Shown here in pieces: positions 5,387 through 11,407 of a DNA stretch of 13,370 nucleotides. Below the pieces are notes generated by a model. That model had not been told where the DNA came from. It saw only the letters and a list, made by a program, of their open reading frames with translations, and ran no database searches. Position 1 is the stretch's first letter. The number at the start of each line of letters is the position of its first letter. The position numbers were made by a program, and so were the translations under genes. Source of the DNA: Candidatus Sabulitectum sp. (lineage in GTDB: Bacteria; Fermentibacterota; Fermentibacteria; Fermentibacterales; JCC-6); the NCBI GenBank assembly GCA_029940175.1, contig JAOZRM010000024.1:7154-20523 (forward strand). Reading direction: 5' to 3'.

Positions 5387-6022
5387 ATGAGTAGAAAATC
5401 ATATCACTGCATAATACCTATTGCATTAATTCTCTTTTTAACTGGCTGCCTTGAAAAAGTTCCTCTGTCTGTGACCAACGGACTGGAAAACTATGATATC
5501 CAGTGCATATACATAAGCAGAGGTACAGACCATGTATGGGGCACAAACCATCTTCCCGGGACAGACCTTCTTGAACCTGGAAAAACAGCGGAGGTTATGG
5601 TCAGGCCTGGTGTATATGACGTACAGGTAATCGATGAAGATGGAGATACGTATACACTGATGGATATCAGTGTTGGGTCTGATGGCTTCAACTGGACGGT
5701 TGCTCTGGCTCATATGGATGAAAAAACTTCGTCAACAGCAAATCTTCTTCATGCAGGTCAATGTCCTGTTACAGTCACCAACAACCTTGACAACAGGAAT
5801 GTAAACGGAATCTGGATATCACCCTCAAACGGTAAAGACTGGGGTGACAACCATCTCGCCGGAGAGATCCTCTATCCGGGGGACACATACACTGCCTATG
5901 TTCAGTCCAACACATACGATATCTTTCTGGAAGATCATCAAGAAGACACATACACCAGAAGGAACACATTCGTAGACACCACAGGTCACACCTGGAATGT
6001 CAGATTAAGTGATTCAGACTAA
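5387..6022 (+). CDS. Lipoprotein with two DEDGDTYT-type modules
   Basis: Unrecognised 211-residue lipoprotein. The signal peptide MSRKSYHCIIPIALILFLTGC ends in a classic lipobox L-T-G-C with Cys21. Two modules follow. The first, at 25-111, has VTNGLENYDIQCIYIS, VWGTNHLPG, LLEPG, YDVQVIDEDGDTYTLM, and ends W-T-V-A-L-A-H-M-D. After a short Thr/Ser-rich linker the second, at 126-211, has VTNNLDNRNVNGIWISPS, DWGDNHLAG, YDIFLEDHQEDTYTRR, and ends W-N-V-R-L-S-D-S-D at the C-terminus. The second loop is EDHQEDTYT, a departure from the consensus. The gene starts 74 bases after the preceding one. Its stop overlaps the stop of the convergent histidine kinase gene by three bases, leaving no room for a terminator between them. 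Longer in-frame start possible at 5330 (TTG), without a signal peptide at the N-terminus. Confidence 0.83.
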   Translation: MSRKSYHCIIPIALILFLTGCLEKVPLSVTNGLENYDIQCIYISRGTDHVWGTNHLPGTDLLEPGKTAEVMVRPGVYDVQVIDEDGDTYTLMDISVGSDGFNWTVALAHMDEKTSSTANLLHAGQCPVTVTNNLDNRNVNGIWISPSNGKDWGDNHLAGEILYPGDTYTAYVQSNTYDIFLEDHQEDTYTRRNTFVDTTGHTWNVRLSDSD

Positions 6023-6897
6023 ATCACCGATTCATCGCTATCACTATCGCTATCACTATCGCTATCACTCCAGAGTGGGATCCGAACGGTCATAGTGGTT
6101 CCCTTTTCCTCTTCACTTTCAGCAGAGATCTTCCCCCCATGCACTTGAACGATCTGCTTTACCATGGATAACCCAAGTCCGAGTCCTCCATCCGGATTCC
6201 GCTTGGCCTGTTTACCCCTGAAAAGAAAATCAAACACATGCGGTAGATCCTGAGGTGGAATCCCCATACCTGTATCTTCCACTTCAACCACCACAAAAGT
6301 ATCATCCTGGAATACCCTCAGATAAATACATCCACCGGTTCTGTTGTATTTGAAGGCATTAACACACAGGTTCTGCACAACTCGGCGTAGAAAAGTCTCT
6401 TTACCCTTCACAGGCATAACCGGTTCATCCTCAGGGTAGAAGAACTTGAAACAGATACCCTTCTCCATGAACATCAATTCCATCAACTCGTGGACACTTC
6501 TGCATACCTCAAGCATGCTGACCTTCTCATCAAGCTGTGAAGGATCCGCCCCGGTAAGATTCCCAAGCACCATGATATCAGTAACCAGCGGAACCAGCTC
6601 CTCTGCCCTCTTGCGGGCTCTGCCAATCATCCGAAGGGAATTCTCCGGATTCTTTACATACCCTATCTCAACAGCATGGAGAAGGCTCACAATTGCAGCA
6701 ATGGGTGACTTAAGCTCATGCCCCAGTATTCGCAGCACCTCACCCGCCGTTGGCTCATCTCCGCTCAGGGCTATCTCCAGCTCATCTGTGATCTTGTTAA
6801 GATCAGCCATCATCCCTGTATTACAAACACACTTCTTGCTGGCCTGGTGCAGTATTACCTGCGCCCGCATCACCAGTTCCCACGGCTCATGTTTCAT
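6019..6897 (-). CDS. Soluble orphan sensor histidine kinase with Ser-Asp repeat tail
   Basis: Predicted cytoplasmic histidine kinase of 292 residues. Helical N-terminal region (1-55) without membrane segments or a recognisable sensor; dimerisation/phosphoacceptor motif LGHELKSP with His60; N box NLCVNAFKYN (Asn180); G1 box DTGMGIPP (208-215); F box VFDFLFRG; G2 box GGLGLGLS (237-244). All residues needed for ATP binding and autophosphorylation are present. The protein ends with six Ser-Asp repeats and ESVI. No response regulator is adjacent, so the partner is unknown. A Cys pair (C23, C25, as C-V-C) near the N-terminus could be redox or metal sensing, which is speculative. I chose ATG 6897 over TTG 6918 because of the upstream AAAGGAA. 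It overlaps the stop of the upstream membrane-protein gene by 11 bases, indicating coupled expression with it. Confidence 0.9.
   Translation of the reverse strand: MKHEPWELVMRAQVILHQASKKCVCNTGMMADLNKITDELEIALSGDEPTAGEVLRILGHELKSPIAAIVSLLHAVEIGYVKNPENSLRMIGRARKRAEELVPLVTDIMVLGNLTGADPSQLDEKVSMLEVCRSVHELMELMFMEKGICFKFFYPEDEPVMPVKGKETFLRRVVQNLCVNAFKYNRTGGCIYLRVFQDDTFVVVEVEDTGMGIPPQDLPHVFDFLFRGKQAKRNPDGGLGLGLSMVKQIVQVHGGKISAESEEEKGTTMTVRIPLWSDSDSDSDSDSDESVI
6034..6069 (-). repeat. Three 12-base tandem repeats encoding the Ser-Asp tail
   Basis: ATCGCTATCACT on the plus strand is repeated exactly three times (6034-6045, 6046-6057, 6058-6069). On the minus strand it encodes S-D-S-D per unit at the C-terminus of the histidine kinase. 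Exact in-frame repeats of this kind expand and contract by slippage, so the tail length probably varies between strains. Confidence 0.85.
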
Positions 6898-7900
6898 CAG
6901 TAGTTCCTTTTCGTACAAACAGTGTATAGGAAAGACTAGAACCTCCAGCTAATAATAACTCACTTAACAAAGTAAGCAACCTCATTATTGCTGCAGCAAC
7001 CACAACAGACTGAGAATCTGAAAAAAACGACAGAAGAAGGAAAAGAACCCCCTCTCTAACACCTAATCCCCCAGGAGCAAAAAAGGCAAACACCCCCACC
7101 ATCGCAGCCATATAATATGCACCTGTCACAAGAGGATACAAATCAAATCCCATCGGGGAGAAAACCCGAAGAAGCAGGAAGAGTGCTAAGCCGTGTAGCA
7201 TACCTGATAAAATATAGCCCAAAGTAATTATTAGAATAGTCCTCGAAGAAGGAAACACATCGAGTGTCTCCTTGCGAATAAGTTTAAGAAGTGCATTGAT
7301 TGATTTCTTCAAAACTACAGGATGGAGTAGAGTAAGAAAAAGAACAAGCAGTCCAATGGGTATCCATCTTGTCAGAAGAGCATTTGCAGCAGGAATAAAC
7401 ATTGTTCCAGCGATGATTAGAATACATGCTGCCAGAAAAGTAGCAATGTACTCGGTGATAAGTGCAGCACCAACCTTTTTCCGTGAGCCTCCCCGATAAG
7501 CCCGAATGCGAAAAAGAAATAACCCTGCCTTACCGGGTACATAGCGTCCTAGAAGTGAGTAAAAAAAAGCACGGGAAGCCATGAGAAACGGTGCTTTCAA
7601 CTGAAACGATGATGTAAGAATAGTCCAGAAAATAAACCGGTTCAGATAGGCCAGGCATATAAATAGGAGTGAAGCAAGAAGGGATTGAATTGATAGAATT
7701 GACAAATCGTCTGAAGTGATTCCGGAGAGAGTTCGCTTCGCAAACATCACAATCGCAACCAGAACAACAGCAAGAAGGAATGCACTGACATATCGGTTTG
7801 TCAGAATGAAATGTACTGCTCTATTCAGATTCCTTTTCTCCGGGACAACAGACGATCTCAACTTGATAAGCTCCAAAATTGCTGGGGAAAAAGACCACAT
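6887..7900 (-). CDS. LPG-synthase transmembrane-domain / UPF0104-type membrane protein
   Basis: Polytopic inner-membrane protein of the lysylphosphatidylglycerol synthase TM-region family (PF03706, UPF0104, AglD/MprF-flippase-like). It has about eight hydrophobic segments and the family's landmark motifs GRYVPGKAG (about 118-126 from the ATG) and APGGLGVREG (about 275-284). Family members lack catalytic aminoacyl transfer unless fused to a second domain; this one, at ~337 residues, has only the membrane part. It is thus a candidate lipid or lipid-linked-glycan flippase or modifier rather than an MprF synthase. The stop lies 11 bases inside the histidine kinase gene downstream, so the two form an operon. 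The start is uncertain: GGAGG (7916-7920) lies 15 bases before ATG 7900, while the TTG at 7915 directly abuts it with no spacing. Confidence 0.85.
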   Translation of the reverse strand: MWSFSPAILELIKLRSSVVPEKRNLNRAVHFILTNRYVSAFLLAVVLVAIVMFAKRTLSGITSDDLSILSIQSLLASLLFICLAYLNRFIFWTILTSSFQLKAPFLMASRAFFYSLLGRYVPGKAGLFLFRIRAYRGGSRKKVGAALITEYIATFLAACILIIAGTMFIPAANALLTRWIPIGLLVLFLTLLHPVVLKKSINALLKLIRKETLDVFPSSRTILIITLGYILSGMLHGLALFLLLRVFSPMGFDLYPLVTGAYYMAAMVGVFAFFAPGGLGVREGVLFLLLSFFSDSQSVVVAAAIMRLLTLLSELLLAGGSSLSYTLFVRKGTTDET

Positions 7901-7998
7901 CAAACCATTGGACAACCTCCAGAATGGAAATATAGCATAGTGTAATTGTCATCGCTTGACCCTCTGAACCACTACCCCCTTTCGATAGAGCAAATCAC

Positions 7999-8027
7999 TT
8001 GACTGAAAGAAGCGGCCTGAGTATGCT
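7999..8027 (+). promoter_or_regulatory. Candidate sigma70-type promoter for the methyltransferase gene
   Basis: TTGACT (7999-8004), 17-base spacer, TATGCT (8022-8027) match the -35 and -10 consensus at five and four of six positions with ideal spacing. Start of transcription would fall near 8034, leaving a ~50-base leader. It sits in the 185-base spacer between the divergent UPF0104-type and methyltransferase genes. Confidence 0.5.
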
Positions 8028-8085
8028 GTCACAGGTAGTTAAGTACATTCTAGCAGAATTCAGCTGATAGCATTAGGGAATTGAC

Positions 8086-8796
8086 GTGAATTTAAATCAT
8101 TCAGTAGAGAGATTCATCAAGTTCACTCTGGACGAGTGCCTACCTCCGATATTACGAGACAGTAAATTCTTCATGTGGATTCCGTTCAAAATTGTATTTG
8201 GCAACAAAGCCCACTATTTCTTTGACTTCAAAGAACAGGTAGCTTCAATATCGGATGAATCAATTTCAGAAATGTATTCAGAGATTAGCTCCGTCAAAAT
8301 TCAAGATAATAACACGGATTTAAGCAAGTCAATGATACACGAGGTTTACTCGAACATTATCGGGGAGCGCATACTGGACGTTGGATGTGGCAATGGAGTA
8401 CTTGCTGATCAGCTCAGCAACAAAGGTGAAGTTACTGCATGCGATATTCTGATAGATGATAAAACTGTAAAAGCACTACCTCACATACATTTCAGGGAAG
8501 CAGCAATTGAAAACCTACCTTTCGATGATGGTGAATTCGAGACCGTAACTTGTACCCACACCATAGAGCATATCCGTGACGTTTCAAAAGCCATAAGTGA
8601 ACTAAAAAGAGTCGCCGGAAAGCGATTGATAATAGCCGTACCAAAAGAAAGACCTTACAGATACACTTTCAGTTTGCATGTGAATTTCTTTCCTTTTAAG
8701 TATCAGCTGCTTCAATTGCTTCAGCATGATTTTGCAAACTCTAATTATCTAATTAAAGAAATAGACGGTTGCTGGTACTATCAGGAAGATTTTTAG
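8086..8796 (+). CDS. Class I SAM-dependent methyltransferase
   Basis: Predicted cytosolic methyltransferase of the Methyltransf_11 type, 236 residues, substrate unknown. The core starts about residue 95: motif I ILDVGCGNGVLADQL (96-110) binds SAM, and the acidic residue after strand 2 is the D of T-A-C-D (120). The motif II region is AAIENLPFDDGEFETV (139-154), followed by CTHTIEHIRDV and ELKRV with LIIAVPKE. The ~90 residues in front have no recognisable domain. Start is GTG 8086, with AGGGA six bases upstream. It stands alone on this strand, with a candidate promoter at 7999. The gene faces the radical SAM gene tail to tail. Its genomic setting among envelope-type genes suggests lipid, glycan or polyketide/quinone-like substrates, which the sequence cannot decide. 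Confidence 0.88.
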   Translation: MNLNHSVERFIKFTLDECLPPILRDSKFFMWIPFKIVFGNKAHYFFDFKEQVASISDESISEMYSEISSVKIQDNNTDLSKSMIHEVYSNIIGERILDVGCGNGVLADQLSNKGEVTACDILIDDKTVKALPHIHFREAAIENLPFDDGEFETVTCTHTIEHIRDVSKAISELKRVAGKRLIIAVPKERPYRYTFSLHVNFFPFKYQLLQLLQHDFANSNYLIKEIDGCWYYQEDF

Positions 8797-8805
8797 TACT
8801 CCCGA

Positions 8806-8856
8806 GAAAAACATAATTATGTGCTTGCAATAATTATCTTAACAAATATGTTTTTC
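8806..8856 (+). terminator. AT-rich inverted repeat between convergent genes, possible bidirectional terminator
   Basis: GAAAAACATA (8806-8815) is perfectly inverted as TATGTTTTTC (8847-8856), with the self-complementary ATAATTAT occurring twice in the 31-base loop. It starts nine bases after the methyltransferase stop and lies ~80 bases beyond the radical SAM stop. The A-run and T-run on the two arms could act on both strands, but the stem is AT-rich and the loop long. Confidence 0.35.
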
Positions 8857-8937
8857 AGGCTACACATCGGTCACTAAAATTTCTCAAGACCTTCTTGCAC
8901 CACTATCATGGATTCTACTAACCGGACGGAGCCGAAA

Positions 8938-10386
8938 TCACTTCTTTGATTTTACGAACATTGTTTTTACCAGAATCACTACACCATGGACTAGTTTATT
9001 AAAGTCACGCAGTGTTGATATCGACTTGATATGTTTAAATAGTGCAACTGGTCTCATATAGAACATTCTCATTGCTTTTTTCTGCAATTCTTTGATTTCT
9101 TCTTCTGTCCTACCTTCAGAAACATAAGGCAGTTTCTTGTCTGCCCATCCACCCCAGGTGTTGTAATCCGTCCAGTTGTAATGCTGAATTCGCCCTTCAT
9201 TGCGTAACTGCTCGAACATTGGAGTTCCGGGATATGGAATTGTTACAGTAAACTGAGCCCAGAGAGGATTCAGCTTCCGGGCAAAGTGGATGGTTTTCAG
9301 GCTTTCCTCTTTCGTCTCTGTAGGCAGGCCAAGCATAAAGAACCCTCTGATAGAAATTCCGACCTTCTTTGTAATCCTGAAAGTCTCTATAATTTTTTCC
9401 TTTGTTACACCTTTAACTATAGAATCCAGCAACCTTTGAGAGCCGGATTCAACACCATAACTGATCTGCCAGCAGCCTGCCTGCTTCATAATAAGCAGCA
9501 TTTCCTCGTCTATTGTATCCATTCTGCTCTCACAGGTCCATGCGATATTCAGCTTCCTATCAATTATTGCGTTGCACAATTCCAGAACGAAAGCTTTGTT
9601 TATTGTTAGTGTATCAGCCTCAAAATTCACTTGAGTTATTTCATAATTATTTATGAGTTCAGTTACTTCTCGTACAATTCTATCTACTGAATGATGACGG
9701 AATGTTCTTCCAAAAGGATGAGAGCAGAATTGACAGTTGAAAGGGCAACCCCTGGCCAGAATTATGGTCGGGCAAAATCCTGAACCTTTGGTTCTTGTAG
9801 CGGTTAGTTTGTATTCCTTCATAGGAAGAAGGTGTCTCGCAGGAGTCGGCAGAGAATCCAGGGAATTTTCCATGGGCCTAGGTGAATTCAGTCTGATTTC
9901 ATCGCAATCTCCGTCTCTGTATGCAATTCCTTTTATATCCTCTATTTTCCCTTTCCCCGACAGGTACTCGCTAACCTCCACAATGGTCCTCTCTCCCTCA
10001 CCGATGCAAATTACATCAATTGAACTGATTTCTTCAAGAGTTCTTTCAGGAAGTGCAGAGGGATGGGGGCCTCCGGCAATAATCGTTACTCCAGGATGAA
10101 ATTTCTTTATCTGCTCAGTTAACTCCTTTATGCTGGAAAACATCGGCGTAAGAAATGTTACTCCAATAAGATTAACATCTTCACCTATACAATTCTCTAC
10201 AATATCTCTGTTTGTGAGTTCTTCTGCGGGTGCATCTATAATTTGTACAGAGAATCCATTCTTTTCGAGGTTCGATGCAAGGTATGCAAGTCCCAAAGGT
10301 TCACTTACTCCGCCGAACTTTTTCATGTCGTTGCCATAACGTTCGCTTACCGAAAATGGTGGATTTACAAGCAGTGTTTTTGCCAT
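8938..10386 (-). CDS. B12-binding-domain radical SAM enzyme
   Basis: Predicted 482-residue radical SAM protein of the B12-binding class (BchE/HpnP/methylase-like architecture). The N-terminal Rossmann-type domain (~1-150) has NPPFS, then GVTFLTPMFSSI and AGGPHPSALPE and an IGEGE segment. The D-x-H-x-x-G cobalamin ligand motif is not seen, so B12 may bind base-off. The radical SAM core begins with ARGCPFNCQFCSHPFG; Cys214, Cys218 and Cys221 bind the 4Fe-4S cluster. Further landmarks are the FEADTLT strand (259-260 region), YGVESGS (310-316) and GFFMLGLPTET. The C-terminal ~100 residues include FYMRP, typical of this subfamily. Likely reactions are methylation of an unactivated carbon or ring chemistry on a lipid-like substrate; the specific substrate cannot be told. 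ATG 10386 has a weak AAAGG upstream. It diverges from the degenerate-module gene across a 97-base spacer. Confidence 0.9.
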   Translation of the reverse strand: MAKTLLVNPPFSVSERYGNDMKKFGGVSEPLGLAYLASNLEKNGFSVQIIDAPAEELTNRDIVENCIGEDVNLIGVTFLTPMFSSIKELTEQIKKFHPGVTIIAGGPHPSALPERTLEEISSIDVICIGEGERTIVEVSEYLSGKGKIEDIKGIAYRDGDCDEIRLNSPRPMENSLDSLPTPARHLLPMKEYKLTATRTKGSGFCPTIILARGCPFNCQFCSHPFGRTFRHHSVDRIVREVTELINNYEITQVNFEADTLTINKAFVLELCNAIIDRKLNIAWTCESRMDTIDEEMLLIMKQAGCWQISYGVESGSQRLLDSIVKGVTKEKIIETFRITKKVGISIRGFFMLGLPTETKEESLKTIHFARKLNPLWAQFTVTIPYPGTPMFEQLRNEGRIQHYNWTDYNTWGGWADKKLPYVSEGRTEEEIKELQKKAMRMFYMRPVALFKHIKSISTLRDFNKLVHGVVILVKTMFVKSKK

Positions 10387-10421
10387 AAGATTGATTTACC
10401 TTTCAGTTTGAGGTATGACTC

Positions 10422-10450
10422 TTTCCATCTATTCTTGTAAAGAGTATACT
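10422..10450 (+). promoter_or_regulatory. Candidate promoter of the degenerate-module/GT-C operon
   Basis: TTTCCA (10422-10427), 17-base spacer, TATACT (10445-10450) match consensus at four and five of six positions. Start of transcription near 10457 leaves a ~27-base leader containing the AAGGAGG ribosome site (10473-10479). Confidence 0.5.
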
Positions 10451-10483
10451 CAGTTCTCATCGTAAAGCTATCAAGGAGGGCTG

Positions 10484-11398
10484 ATGTTTTTGATGTTTAT
10501 CCACCTGATCTGCAGTTTTCAGTTATTTTCCTATGCTGACAGTGTTAATGTTCCTATTGAAAACCATCTGCAAGACAGAAGCATTGTAGCTATCCATTAC
10601 ACCATTCCCGGTTCGCATTTTATTCACTCTGCAAATATTGGACAAGATCTATTACCAGGAAGCTCAACCACTGTTAGAATGCCTTATGGGTACATCAATA
10701 AATTGATTTTTGATTCTGATGACGGAGCTGTCTATTCGCAGCCTGACTATCCGGCATCAGTTAATGCTGACACCATCAGAATTTCCCTTGCAAGAAAAGA
10801 ATTCGGTGGACTTTTTGAAAGAGTTTATGGAATTCATCCCCTTGCAATTCAAAATTCAACGGATGTTAGTATTTTCTCTGTTTTTCTACAAGGGGATTCC
10901 CTTCCCACTGCAAACATTCTTCGAAACAGCATTCTTCTCCCTGGTGAGATTCTTCGTGTATGGCTTGATTCTGGAAAAACTGCTCAGATTCTAACTCTCG
11001 ACTATGAAGGCAATATTTCATCAATGATTACAGCAACAACACCTGCTCATGACAGCCTCTTTAGAATTACACCTGACTTGTTTTTTCTAAATGGCAAGGA
11101 ATTCGGCTACGATGAATCATTGGCAGGTTCATGGATAGTTAATTGTATTACTCTGGGCAGAATAATAAAAGCTGAAGCCTTTTCACCCGAGGGGTATTTT
11201 CTTGATGGTCTTGATTGCTCTTCTTCCCCGCTGGGCACCTGGGACAGAGTTTTTCTTCGACACAACACCCCTGTTGGATATGTTGTCTGCACTGATGAGA
11301 GCAATAGAACATACTCAGCAAATGCTGTTGACAGTCTCTCAGGTTCATTCATACTCGGTAATCTTAATCTGGATTTCGGCTTTGGTTTCCCGGAATAA
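10484..11398 (+). CDS. Secreted protein with three highly degenerate copies of the cluster module
   Basis: Unrecognised 304-residue protein. The N-terminus MFLMFIHLICSFQLFSYADS looks like a signal peptide without a lipobox. The body divides into three segments of ~84 residues that keep the spacing of the module but few of its residues. Segment 1 (21-104) has IENHLQDRSIVAIHY, DLLPGSS, a DSDDGAVYS loop and I-R-I-S-L. Segment 2 (117-200) has AIQNSTDVSIFSVFL, ILLPGEIL and LDYEGNISS. Segment 3 (~217-298) has LGTWDRVFL, VGYVVCTDESNRTYS and GSFILG. I infer distant homology with the 1633-6022 proteins. It needs a profile search to confirm. ATG 10484 follows AAGGAGG by four bases; a second ATG lies at 10493. 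The next gene starts nine bases after the stop, so the product may work with that membrane protein. Confidence 0.7.
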   Translation: MFLMFIHLICSFQLFSYADSVNVPIENHLQDRSIVAIHYTIPGSHFIHSANIGQDLLPGSSTTVRMPYGYINKLIFDSDDGAVYSQPDYPASVNADTIRISLARKEFGGLFERVYGIHPLAIQNSTDVSIFSVFLQGDSLPTANILRNSILLPGEILRVWLDSGKTAQILTLDYEGNISSMITATTPAHDSLFRITPDLFFLNGKEFGYDESLAGSWIVNCITLGRIIKAEAFSPEGYFLDGLDCSSSPLGTWDRVFLRHNTPVGYVVCTDESNRTYSANAVDSLSGSFILGNLNLDFGFGFPE

Positions 11399-11407
11399 GG
11401 AGTGTAA

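Larger units (their letters stand above)
2137..6019 (+). repeat. Array of 11 copies of an ~85-residue module across six genes
   Basis: Copies, by base position: 2137-2397; 2492-2728 (very degenerate); 2789-3049; 3086-3343; 3569-3823; 4080-4334; 4356-4616; 4650-4907; 5049-5309; 5459-5719; 5762-6019. Shared pattern in order: a beta-like start I-T-N-x-L-x-x-x-x-I, then W/Y-I-S/D-P-S, then W-G-x-N/D-x-L, then L-x-P-G, then Y-D-I, the acidic loop DEDGDTYT, and W-x-V-x-L-x-D-M-D. Alternating hydrophobic spacing suggests an all-beta fold. Copies are conserved in protein but mostly not in DNA, so the duplications are old and under selection. Confidence 0.85.

Noticed and set aside
2137..6019. CRISPR-like or satellite repeat array
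   Set aside because: The repetition is at protein level with unequal spacing and diverged DNA; there are no short direct repeats with unique spacers.
6446..6952. 168-codon plus-strand frame antisense to the histidine kinase
   Set aside because: The minus strand carries complete H, N, G1, F and G2 boxes across the same bases; the antisense frame is a composition effect.
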